A stretch of 24,093 nucleotides of DNA from Alistipes sp. GTDB lineage: Bacteria > Bacteroidota > Bacteroidia > Bacteroidales > Rikenellaceae. The first letter of the stretch is position 1, and each line of letters starts with the position of its first letter. The notes below the pieces were generated by a model, which was not told the origin of the DNA, searched no databases, and worked only from the letters and a program-made list of their open reading frames with translations. Position numbers and translations under genes: made by a program. Shown one piece after another: positions 1 through 7,424 of the stretch. Location of the stretch: NCBI GenBank assembly GCA_017560305.1, contig JAFYOF010000004.1, forward strand, positions 1 through 24,093. The letters are read 5' to 3'.

Positions 1-661
1 TCTTATGCTCCTTCTCGACCATATTGCTCTCGTCATTAACGGCAGCAATCACAGCGTCGATGAATGGCAACTCGCCACGCAGACCGAAGTCCGCAGCCGA
101 CGAACGCACCAACTGATCAACAATATCACCCTTGCCCACGGTCACGGTGTTAATCGCCACATCGAGTGTGCGGGCAACTGCCGCAGCCGAGATGTTACGC
201 AGTGTGCGGTCAAACGCAGCCCACGCCTTGAGGAAGGTGCTCGATGAGTGAGCGCACTCCTCGTAGTAAGCCTCCAGAAGTGAACGCTCGAAGCTCTGCT
301 CGAGATTCAAACCCTTGGCATACTCATTCTCCTCGACCTGCTCATCCGCCGCCGTAGCGTAAGCCTTCACCACACGGGCCATACGAGCGGGCAACTGCTT
401 TGGCTCGGCGAGTTCCGCCTCAAGCTCCTCGGCAGAGAGATTACCCAACTCGTTGTGCGCGTTGCGACCAGCACGCAGAGCGATGATATTCTCACAGTCG
501 TAGTAGCTGTAAAGCAGGCGTACCAACTTGGCATCCGACGAAGAGAGCTCCTCGAGAATCTCCTCAACGATGGCCTTCGCATCGAAGCCCTTTGTGTCGG
601 CGTCGAGCGTGTACTCCTTCAGACCAGCTACTAAACAGTAATAATTCTTATTTCCAAACAT
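1..661 (-). CDS. DUF2764 family protein of the V-type ATPase operon (C-terminus cut off)
   Basis: The reading frame opens at an ATG read from 661 to 659 (MFGNKNYYCLVAGLK...) and stays open to the left edge, giving about 220 residues with no stop, so the C-terminus lies outside the window. It starts five bases after the stop of the V-type ATPase subunit E gene and must be co-transcribed with it. In Bacteroidota a DUF2764 gene usually sits between subunits E and A of this operon. Sequence style and position both match that. The protein is acidic, looks largely helical, and has no signal peptide or membrane segment. Its biochemical role is unknown. A part in assembly of the cytoplasmic V1 sector or stalk is only inference from position. 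The family assignment rests on memory of the family plus context. Confidence 0.8.
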   Translation of the reverse strand, partial: MFGNKNYYCLVAGLKEYTLDADTKGFDAKAIVEEILEELSSSDAKLVRLLYSYYDCENIIALRAGRNAHNELGNLSAEELEAELAEPKQLPARMARVVKAYATAADEQVEENEYAKGLNLEQSFERSLLEAYYEECAHSSSTFLKAWAAFDRTLRNISAAAVARTLDVAINTVTVGKGDIVDQLVRSSAADFGLRGELPFIDAVIAAVNDESNMVEKEHK

Positions 662-666
662 AGGAA

Positions 667-1278
667 CTATGCCTTAAAGATAAGTTGAGCAACCTTCTCA
701 CGCAAATAACCGCCGAGCAATGCCTCGAAGCTCTCGTCAGAGAATGAGATGTAGTAACCGCCATTCTTCTCGCCTACCTTGAAGCCGCTCTTGACATCTG
801 CAGAGTAACCTATCTCTACGCCCTCAGCCAAGAGAGCCTTTGCAGCAGCAGCGAATGCGCCATCGAGCTCAGCCTTCTTTGCCTCTGGCAACATAGCCGA
901 AAGCTCAACCTTGTCACCGTTGTTCCAGTTCTTTGCAACTGCGAGCAACATCTCCTTGATGAATGAAGCATCAACATTTGCAGCCTTAACACCCTCTGAA
1001 GTGGTCTTTGCCACGATCAAGGTCTCGATCTCAGCCTTAATCTTCGCTACAGCCTGCTTGCCTGCGAGTGAAATCTCGGTCATTGCGTTCTTCTCAACAT
1101 CCGCAGCCTTATCCTCTGCTGCAGCTACGATAGCAGCGGCCTGCGCCTCAGCGTCAGCCAAAATCTTTTGAGCCTTGCTCTTTGCATCGGCAACGAGTGA
1201 GTCAGCCTCTGCGCGACCCTTCTCCAAACCCTGCTGATAGAGCTTATCGGTCAGCTCCTGAAGTTTTGTATTTCCCAT
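667..1278 (-). CDS. atpE: V-type ATP synthase subunit E
   Basis: This 203-residue protein is the peripheral-stalk subunit E of a V/A-type ATPase, which ties the catalytic A3B3 head to the membrane sector that moves H+ or Na+. Residues 1-100 are a long Ala/Lys/Glu/Asp-rich helix with coiled-coil character (starting MGNTKLQELTDKLYQQGLEK). A more globular C-terminal half carries the GGYYISF and LREKVAQLIF segments typical of the E-subunit head-binding domain. Length matches the family (about 190-210). It is the first gene of its operon, 88 bases from a strong promoter read leftward, and is followed after five bases by the DUF2764 gene. Subunits A, B, D, I and K are expected beyond the left edge. 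The coupling ion cannot be told from this subunit. Confidence 0.93.
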   Translation of the reverse strand: MGNTKLQELTDKLYQQGLEKGRAEADSLVADAKSKAQKILADAEAQAAAIVAAAEDKAADVEKNAMTEISLAGKQAVAKIKAEIETLIVAKTTSEGVKAANVDASFIKEMLLAVAKNWNNGDKVELSAMLPEAKKAELDGAFAAAAKALLAEGVEIGYSADVKSGFKVGEKNGGYYISFSDESFEALLGGYLREKVAQLIFKA

Positions 1279-1365
1279 TGTTTTATAGTTTATATTTACG
1301 ATTATTTTCTTTCGTTTTCTGTTGTGATAATTTCACTCTACATATATTAAAATGAAATTCGAGGG

Positions 1366-1396
1366 CAAAGATACTACAATTATCCACTTTGCCAAA
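1366..1396 (-). promoter_or_regulatory. Bacteroidota-type promoter of the V-type ATPase operon
   Basis: Read on the minus strand, TTTG (1396-1393) is followed after exactly 19 bases by TATCTTTG (1373-1366). This matches the Bacteroidota sigma-ABfr consensus TTTG / TAnnTTTG. The start of transcription is predicted near 1360, giving a leader of about 80 bases before the subunit E start codon. Confidence 0.8.
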
Positions 1397-1500
1397 ATTT
1401 GAAACGCCTTTTTATGGGTATAATTTCGCCCGTATGAGATAATTGATTGTTTTCTCACCAACATCGGCGCTAAAAAGTGTAAAATCAACGATTTTTTGAT

Positions 1501-1508
1501 TAACTTTG
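1501..1508 (+). promoter_or_regulatory. -7 promoter element of the GH16 gene
   Basis: TAACTTTG fits the Bacteroidota TAnnTTTG element and lies 25 bases before the GH16 start codon. No TTTG lies at the usual distance upstream, so the promoter may be weak or activator-dependent. The 250-base gap between the divergent subunit E and GH16 genes also holds the ATPase promoter. I see nothing else firm in it. Confidence 0.6.
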
Positions 1509-1532
1509 TCTTGACCATAAACCACAACTACT

Positions 1533-2342
1533 ATGAACATCAAAATTTTTTTCGCTCTCACATTCGCCCTTTCGGCGCTTCTTTCGATGCCCACCACGGC
1601 TCAGGAAAACGACAACACAAAACAGTCGCGCAAGGGATGGAAACTCGTCTGGAAAGATGATTTCAAAGGCAAGGAGATAGACCCCACATCGTGGCGCAGA
1701 TGCGTGGCGGGAACCTCCGACTGGGACAGAAATATGTCGCCACTTGACTCGCTGTGCAGAGTAAGAAACGGAGTGCTGGAGTTATGGGGAATACCCACTC
1801 CCGAGGGGCTTGACGAGAGCCGCCCATACATCACGGGCGGAGTGTATAGCGAGGGATTGCGATCAGTGCAAAATGGACGCTTTGATGTGCGCGCAAAGTT
1901 CGGTTTTGCGACTGGATTCTGGCCCGCAATATGGCTTATGCCAGACGCAAAAATCGGGTGGCCTCACGGCGGTGAAATTGACATTATGGAGCACCTGAAC
2001 GCCGACGACATTGCCTATCAGACAGTGCACTCTGCACACACCTATTACTTCCGTGAGCCGAAGAGCAAAAATGGCAATACGATGGCTATCAACAAAGAGG
2101 ATTTCAACATCTATTCAGTAGAGATAAGCGATTGTGAGATAACCTTTTACATCAACGGTAAAAAGAATTTCTCATACTCCAAAATGGAGCCTACGCCCGA
2201 AGATCAATACCCCTTCAACAACCATCCTTTCTACATCATTCTATCGGCTCAACTGGGTGGCACTTGGGTAGGCAAAGTGAACATCGAAGACCTGCCCGTA
2301 AAGATGGAGATTGACTATGTGAAATTCTACGAAAGACGATAA
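1533..2342 (+). CDS. Secreted GH16 family beta-glucanase (laminarinase-like)
   Basis: The 269-residue protein starts with a signal peptide (about residues 1-23, ending TTAQ) and has no lipobox, so it is probably periplasmic or secreted. The rest is one glycoside hydrolase family 16 jelly-roll domain. Residues 147-153 read GEIDIME, the ExDxxE active site, with E148 as nucleophile, D150 as helper and E153 as acid/base. GFWPAIWLMP (128-137) just before it is also typical of the family. C57 and C75 could form a disulfide. The sequence most resembles endo-beta-1,3- or mixed-linkage glucanases, but porphyranase- or carrageenase-like activity cannot be excluded. Unlike most Bacteroidota GH16 genes it has no SusC/SusD neighbours. 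It stands alone with its own promoter and terminator, in a gap between two minus-strand transcription units. Confidence 0.9.
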   Translation: MNIKIFFALTFALSALLSMPTTAQENDNTKQSRKGWKLVWKDDFKGKEIDPTSWRRCVAGTSDWDRNMSPLDSLCRVRNGVLELWGIPTPEGLDESRPYITGGVYSEGLRSVQNGRFDVRAKFGFATGFWPAIWLMPDAKIGWPHGGEIDIMEHLNADDIAYQTVHSAHTYYFREPKSKNGNTMAINKEDFNIYSVEISDCEITFYINGKKNFSYSKMEPTPEDQYPFNNHPFYIILSAQLGGTWVGKVNIEDLPVKMEIDYVKFYERR

Positions 2343-2347
2343 AAAAC

Positions 2348-2383
2348 AAGGTTGCCAAACTCGTAAGTTTAGCAACCTTTTTT
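2348..2383 (+). terminator. Rho-independent terminator after the GH16 gene
   Basis: Stem GGTTGC / GCAACC continues, after one mismatch, as AAACT / AGTTT around a CGTA loop, and is followed by a run of six T. It begins six bases after the GH16 stop codon. Confidence 0.9.
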
Positions 2384-2442
2384 ACTATCCAAATCTCCCC
2401 TTTCACCACTTTCCGAAATTGAATAAAAAGAGGGTTTTCAAG

Positions 2443-2504
2443 GCTTGCGCAGCCCGAGAAACCGCAGTTTACTGTGATGTAAATGAGGATTTCAAGGGGC
2501 AAGC
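2443..2504. repeat. Imperfect inverted repeat in the gap between convergent genes
   Basis: Outer arms GCTTGC (2443-2448) and GCAAGC (2499-2504) and inner arms GTTTAC (2467-2472) and GTAAA (2479-2483) enclose the loop TGTGAT, with weaker pairing between. It sits between the GH16 terminator and the 3' end of the DUF4301 gene. There is no T-run, so it is not a simple terminator. It resembles short palindromic elements found dispersed in Bacteroidales intergenic regions, but that resemblance is an impression. Confidence 0.4.
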
Positions 2505-2524
2505 GTAACGCAGAAAAGAGCTTT

Positions 2525-3967
2525 TTAGGCAATTTCTGGCTGATGCTCTGGACGGAGCAAATCAAGCACTACCTTTACTGGAGAGAAAGTGGTAATCGGC
2601 ACCTCAACAAGCACTGTGTTCCACTTCGCCATTGCGCCATTCCAAAGACCTGGCAACTCCTGCGCACGCAACTCACGACCACCGCTTGACTTTGATGAGA
2701 TAAAGCCAGTAGATGGGTCGGTATATTGTGTCAAATCAAACTTCTCGCCCGCTGCGTTGCGTACACCGCAAACCAAATCAACTGGATTGAAGTGTGTCGC
2801 CGACTTCATCAGGTGCATATCCTCGGGTGCAATCTGGCTTGACTCGGCAATCTGCAACGACTGCGTACCATCCTCAGCCTCAACCCAGAAAGGACCACCA
2901 TCAGGCTCGCCCTGATTGCGCACCACACCACAAACACGGATAGGTCTGTCGAGCAACGCCGCGAGTGTATCTGCACTATAATCTGCTGGCAACTTAACAC
3001 ACAACTTCTGCTCAACAAACTGCGCCACCTCTACCACATCGGCACTACCCTGCTTCAACTGGGCAAGGTAAGCAAACGCCTGCTGCTGAAGGTCGAGCAG
3101 AATACCCGCCAAAGCCTTCTTGTAGGTGATTGTGTCAGCGCGGCGTGCGTCGGTTGTAACATTGTCAATATTCTTCACAAAGACAACATCGGCCTCTATA
3201 TCGTTCAAGTTCTCGATGAGTGCGCCGTGACCCGCTGGGCGGAACAACAAGCCACCCTCATCGGTGCGGAAAGGTGTGTTGTCGGGATTAACGGCAATGG
3301 TATCTGTCGAAGGCTTCTGAACAGAGAATGAGATGTCATACTTCACACCAAAACGCTGCTCGTAGTATGGCAGACGCTCAGCGAGAAGCTCCTCAAAACC
3401 AGCCTGATGCTCCTTTGACACTGTAAAATGGATGCGCACGCTCTCACCCTTGCGAGCATACATAGCACCCTCCACCAGGTGCTCCTCCATAGCCTTGCGG
3501 TTGCCATCCTCATAGGCGTGGAATGTAACCAGGCCCTTTGGCTTTGAACCGTAGTTCAAGCCGCTCTTGATGATAGCCTCTACAATCTCCTCCTCTGGTG
3601 AGTCGGGCACGATATACTGCGAGAGTTCATCCCAGAAGGCGAACTTCTCAATGTTATCCAGCAGGCGCTCGATACCATCGGTAAACTTATCATCATTGAC
3701 AAACTCAAACAACTCCTTGAACATTCGTGTAGCCGCACCCGATGCAGGCACAAACTTAACCACATCTACGCCCGCAGCCTCATCGTAACGCGCTACGGCA
3801 GATGCCACCCGCTCGTCGTCAAGCGTCAGCACGCCATCACCCGCCGATGCTGCACGCACCACCTTCAGAAATGGGAAACCCTGACGAAAATTCTCAATCT
3901 GCTGCTCTACCTGAGCCTCGGTCAAACCGTGTTGCTTAATTTGAAGCAAATCCTCTTGTGTAAACAT
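2525..3967 (-). CDS. DUF4301 family protein, possibly a sugar nucleotidyltransferase
   Basis: This 480-residue cytoplasmic protein (no signal peptide, no membrane segments) matches my memory of DUF4301, a family largely confined to Bacteroidota. Its function is not established. Two stretches look like nucleotide-sugar pyrophosphorylase motifs. VPASGAATRMFK (residues 73-84) resembles the Gly-rich NTP-binding loop with its Thr-Arg-Met ending. RPAGHGALIENL (243-254), followed by VVFVKNIDN (261-269), resembles the GHG and NIDN segments of UDP-sugar pyrophosphorylases. A role in activating a sugar is therefore a reasonable inference but not shown. It is transcribed alone on the minus strand, back to back with the tricorn operon. 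I chose the ATG at 3967 because it begins the conserved N-terminus and lies about 70 bases downstream of a promoter-like element. Confidence 0.8.
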   Translation of the reverse strand: MFTQEDLLQIKQHGLTEAQVEQQIENFRQGFPFLKVVRAASAGDGVLTLDDERVASAVARYDEAAGVDVVKFVPASGAATRMFKELFEFVNDDKFTDGIERLLDNIEKFAFWDELSQYIVPDSPEEEIVEAIIKSGLNYGSKPKGLVTFHAYEDGNRKAMEEHLVEGAMYARKGESVRIHFTVSKEHQAGFEELLAERLPYYEQRFGVKYDISFSVQKPSTDTIAVNPDNTPFRTDEGGLLFRPAGHGALIENLNDIEADVVFVKNIDNVTTDARRADTITYKKALAGILLDLQQQAFAYLAQLKQGSADVVEVAQFVEQKLCVKLPADYSADTLAALLDRPIRVCGVVRNQGEPDGGPFWVEAEDGTQSLQIAESSQIAPEDMHLMKSATHFNPVDLVCGVRNAAGEKFDLTQYTDPSTGFISSKSSGGRELRAQELPGLWNGAMAKWNTVLVEVPITTFSPVKVVLDLLRPEHQPEIA

Positions 3968-4037
3968 ATCTCAATTTGAATTAATATTTTGCTTTAAAAA
4001 GTGGTGTAAAAAATCATTCCACCCTCGAAAAATTATT

Positions 4038-4045
4038 CAAAATTA
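4038..4045 (-). promoter_or_regulatory. Putative -7 element of the DUF4301 gene
   Basis: On the minus strand this reads TAATTTTG, which fits TAnnTTTG, about 70 bases before the DUF4301 start. No clean TTTG lies 19-20 bases upstream, so the call is weaker than others here. Confidence 0.4.
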
Positions 4046-4057
4046 CGAAAAGTTTTC

Positions 4058-4065
4058 TAACTTTG
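4058..4065 (+). promoter_or_regulatory. -7 promoter element of the tricorn-murB-tilS-holA-coaD operon
   Basis: TAACTTTG fits TAnnTTTG and predicts transcription starting near 4072, leaving a leader of about 66 bases. It lies only 12 bases from the oppositely directed element at 4038-4045. Confidence 0.55.
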
Positions 4066-4082
4066 TCGAAAATGTGCATTTA

Positions 4083-4106
4083 TTTTCATCCTTAAAAGGA
4101 TGGAAG
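4083..4106 (+). promoter_or_regulatory. Hairpin in the 5' leader of the tricorn operon
   Basis: CATCCTT (4087-4093) and AAGGATG (4096-4102) are perfect inverted arms around AA. Pairing extends outward with G-U pairs to about 11 base pairs. It lies within the predicted untranslated leader, 32 bases before the start codon. It could be an mRNA hairpin or a dyad operator. Neither is proved. Confidence 0.4.
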
Positions 4107-4137
4107 GCAACTGAAAAGAATATAAAACTACATAATT

Positions 4138-7100
4138 ATGAAGAAGTTAACACTCATTTTTGCAATGATTGCGACCGCACTCGTTGCACAGGCATCCCCA
4201 CTGTGGATGCGTTATCCTGCAATCTCTCCTGATGGCAAGCAGATTGCATTCTGTTACAAGGGCAGCATCTATGTTGCAGAAGCCGCTGGTGGCGAGGCAA
4301 CCCGTATCACACCAACTGCCCATTATGACTATGCTCCCGTATGGTCACCAGACTCAAAGACAATCGCTTTTGCCAGCAACCGCTACGGCAACTTCGATAT
4401 CTTCACCGTTGACGCTGCGGGCGGCACACCAAAGCGCGTGACAACCAACTCGGCAAGCGAGGAGCCATCGGCATTCTCGCCCGACGGCAAGAAGATTTAC
4501 TTCTCGGCATCAATCTCCGACCCAGTGGAGAGCGCACTCTTCCCAAAGGGTTCGATGCAGGAGTTGTATGCTATCCCAGTTGGAGGCGGTCGCTATGAGC
4601 GAGTGCTCGCAACACCAGCGCAGACCCTCTGCTTCAGCAAGGATGGCAAGCGCTTCCTCTATCAGGACCGCAAGGGTGGCGAGGATGACTTGCGCAAGCA
4701 CCACACATCTTCAATCACACGCGACATCTGGCTCTACGACACCGAGTCGGGCAAGCACACCCAGCTCTCACAGTGGGAGGGCGAAAACCGCAACCCACAG
4801 TATGCCGACAACGACCAGACAATCTACTACCTGACCGAGCAGGGCGGCACATTCAATGTGTGGAAGATGCCAGCCGACAACCCAACGGCAGCAAAGCAGG
4901 TGACAAAGTTCAAGACTCACCCTGTACGCTTCCTCACCATCGCCGACAACGGCACACTCTGCTACGGCTACAATGGCGAGATTTACACCCAGTCAGCAAA
5001 CGGCTCACCAAAGAAGCTGGAGGTTACAATCCGCAATGAGGAGCCTAGCGACAAACTCACCTATATGAGCGTGAGCGGTGGCGGCAGCGCAACCGTATCG
5101 CCCGATGGCAAGATGATTGCGACAGTATCGCGTGGCGAGTTGTTCGTGACATCGGCCGACTACGCAACAACAAAGCGTATCACCTCTACCCCACAGTCAG
5201 AGACTGCCCCTTCATTCGCAGCCGATGGCCGCACCATCGCCTACGCTTCGGAGCGCAGCGGCAACTGGAACATCTACACCGCTACAGCTGTGCGCAAGGA
5301 GGATCCAAACCTCGCATACGCAACCCTCATCGAGGAGAAGCCTATGTTCAAGGATGACAAGATTGACCGCTCATATCCAAAATACTCTCCAGATGGCAAG
5401 GAGCTGGCATTCGTTGAGGATCGCTGCCGCCTGATGGTAAAGAATCTTGATTCGGGCAAGGTGCGCCAGATTACCGATGGCTCACAGCACTACAACACAA
5501 CCGGTTACATCGAATACTCTTGGTCACCAGACTCAAAGTGGTTTGTTATCAGCTACACTGGCAACCAGCACGACCCATACTCTGACATCGGTATCGTGAG
5601 CGCTCAGGGCGGCGAGATTCACAACCTCACCAACACCGGTTACTTCGACGAGTCACCTCAGTGGGTGATGGATGGTAACGCTATCCTCTTCGCAACCGAC
5701 CGCTTCGGTATGCGCAGCCACGCATCGTGGGGCTCACAGAGCGATGTGATGATTATCTACCTCAACCGCAAGTCTTACGAGTTGGCTCGTATGAGCAAGG
5801 AGGAGTACGAACTCTATCAAGAGGCCGAGAAGAAGGCAAAGGAGGAGAAAGAGAAGGCCGAGAAGGAGCAGGCTGAAAAGGATAAGAACAAGAAGGGCGG
5901 CAAGGATGAGAAGAAGCCTGAAGCAAAGCCAGAGGATAAGAGCAAGGATATCGTAATCGAGTGGGATGACATCGAGGATCGCACCGTGCGCCTCACACCA
6001 CGCTCGGGCTCTGTAAGCGGCTTTACAATGAGCAAGGAGGGCGACAAACTCTTCTACTGTATGTCTTACGATGGTTCATACGATATGTGGCAGCTCAACC
6101 TGCGTGACCGCAGCAACCGAGTGCTCCACGATGGCGCAAGCGGCTCGTTGCAGTGGGACAAGAAGATGGAGAATATGTTCATCTTCGGTAACCGCACGGG
6201 TAAGTACAAGGGTGGCACAGGCGCATTCGTGGGCATCACCATCCGTGGCGAGATGAGTATGGATTTGGCAGCCGAGCGCGAGTATATGTTCGACCGCATC
6301 TATCGTCAGGAGAAGGAGCGCTTCTACCACAAGGATATGCACGGCGTGGATTGGGATGGCTTGCGCGACAACTACGCTCAGTTCCTTCCACACATCAACA
6401 ACAACTACGACTTCGCCGAGATGGCAAGCGAGTGGTTGGGCGAGTTGAATGTATCGCACACTGGTTGCAGCTACAGCGGCGATGGCGACCCTAACGCCGA
6501 CCAGACTGCTGACCTTGGTCTGATTTACGACCTCAACCGCAAGGGCGATGGTCTGTTGGTGCAGGAGATTGTCGTTGGCGGTCCTTTCGACAGAGCGACA
6601 TCTAAGTTGCGCGCGGGCGACATCATCGAGAAGATTAACGGCAACGCAATCCTCGACGGCGAGGACTTCTTCCCATTGCTCAACCGCCTGGCGGGCAAGC
6701 GCACCCTCATCTCAATCTATCGTCCAGAGGCAAACGAGCGCTGGGAGGAGATTGTGACTCCATTCTCACGCGGCTCACTCACCTCGCTTCTCTACAAGCG
6801 CTGGGTAAAGCAGCGCGCAAAGGATGTGGAGCGTCTGTCGGGTGGTCGTCTGGGCTATGTTCACATCGAGTCAATGGCTGATGGTAGTTTCCGTACGATG
6901 TATGCCGATGTATTGGGTAAGTACAACCACTGCGATGGTATCGTTATCGACACCCGTTTCAATGGCGGTGGTCGTATGCACGAGGATATCGAGATTATGT
7001 TCAGCGGCGAGAAGTACCTCACACAGGTTGTTCGTGGCAAGGAGGCTTGCGATATGCCAAGCCGCCGCTGGAACAAGCACTCTATTATGATTACCTGCGA

Positions 7101-7419
7101 GGCAAACTACTCGAATGCTCACGGTACACCTTGGGTTTACCAGCACCGCGGCATCGGTAAGGTGGTGGGTATGCCAGTACCTGGAACAATGACCAGCGTA
7201 TCGTGGGAGCGTCTGCAGGACTCATCGTTGGTGTTCGGTATTCCAGTGGTTGGTTACCGCACCGAGGATGGCTCATATCTTGAGAACAAGCAGTTGGAGC
7301 CAGATATCAAGGTGGCAAACTCACCAGAGGTTATCATCACTGGTCGTGACGAGCAGCTGGAGACAGCCGTAAAGGCTCTGCTCGAGCAGATTGACGCCGA
7401 GAAGAAGGCTAAAAAATAG
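4138..7419 (+). CDS. Periplasmic tricorn-like S41 family protease
   Basis: The 1093-residue protein begins with a signal peptide (about residues 1-19). Many TolB/PD40-type propeller repeats follow (WMRYPAISPDGKQIAFC, WSPDSKTIAFASNR and similar), spanning about residues 20-550 and resuming at about 610-720. A Lys/Glu-rich linker lies at about 555-605. Then come a helical core domain, a PDZ domain (about 795-880) and a C-terminal S41 serine protease domain. Residues matching the tricorn catalytic tetrad are visible: S773-H774 in VSHTG, the nucleophile S992 in NYSNAHG, and E1049 in SYLENKQLEPD. TRFNGGGR is the S41 glycine-rich loop. Archaeal tricorn trims proteasome peptides, but in Bacteroidota this exported relative probably degrades peptides in the periplasm. 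It is the first gene of the operon and ends five bases before murB. The protein ends in a Lys-rich tail (AEKKAKK). Confidence 0.92.
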   Translation: MKKLTLIFAMIATALVAQASPLWMRYPAISPDGKQIAFCYKGSIYVAEAAGGEATRITPTAHYDYAPVWSPDSKTIAFASNRYGNFDIFTVDAAGGTPKRVTTNSASEEPSAFSPDGKKIYFSASISDPVESALFPKGSMQELYAIPVGGGRYERVLATPAQTLCFSKDGKRFLYQDRKGGEDDLRKHHTSSITRDIWLYDTESGKHTQLSQWEGENRNPQYADNDQTIYYLTEQGGTFNVWKMPADNPTAAKQVTKFKTHPVRFLTIADNGTLCYGYNGEIYTQSANGSPKKLEVTIRNEEPSDKLTYMSVSGGGSATVSPDGKMIATVSRGELFVTSADYATTKRITSTPQSETAPSFAADGRTIAYASERSGNWNIYTATAVRKEDPNLAYATLIEEKPMFKDDKIDRSYPKYSPDGKELAFVEDRCRLMVKNLDSGKVRQITDGSQHYNTTGYIEYSWSPDSKWFVISYTGNQHDPYSDIGIVSAQGGEIHNLTNTGYFDESPQWVMDGNAILFATDRFGMRSHASWGSQSDVMIIYLNRKSYELARMSKEEYELYQEAEKKAKEEKEKAEKEQAEKDKNKKGGKDEKKPEAKPEDKSKDIVIEWDDIEDRTVRLTPRSGSVSGFTMSKEGDKLFYCMSYDGSYDMWQLNLRDRSNRVLHDGASGSLQWDKKMENMFIFGNRTGKYKGGTGAFVGITIRGEMSMDLAAEREYMFDRIYRQEKERFYHKDMHGVDWDGLRDNYAQFLPHINNNYDFAEMASEWLGELNVSHTGCSYSGDGDPNADQTADLGLIYDLNRKGDGLLVQEIVVGGPFDRATSKLRAGDIIEKINGNAILDGEDFFPLLNRLAGKRTLISIYRPEANERWEEIVTPFSRGSLTSLLYKRWVKQRAKDVERLSGGRLGYVHIESMADGSFRTMYADVLGKYNHCDGIVIDTRFNGGGRMHEDIEIMFSGEKYLTQVVRGKEACDMPSRRWNKHSIMITCEANYSNAHGTPWVYQHRGIGKVVGMPVPGTMTSVSWERLQDSSLVFGIPVVGYRTEDGSYLENKQLEPDIKVANSPEVIITGRDEQLETAVKALLEQIDAEKKAKK

Positions 7420-7424
7420 CAGAA

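Noticed and set aside
1397..1500. Possible small gene or operator (TTGAT/ATCAA arms) between the divergent ATPase and GH16 promoters.
   Set aside because: The short open frames across it look like noise, and the five-base arms 36 bases apart are too weak to separate from chance in AT-rich DNA.
2236..2565. A 109-codon minus-strand open frame spanning the end of GH16, the terminator and the intergenic palindrome.
   Set aside because: It runs through a clear terminator hairpin and into the DUF4301 gene in another frame. The sequence looks like translated intergenic repeat, not protein.
6076..6459. A 127-codon antisense frame within the tricorn-like gene.
   Set aside because: Antisense shadow of a well-supported protein, with no family resemblance.
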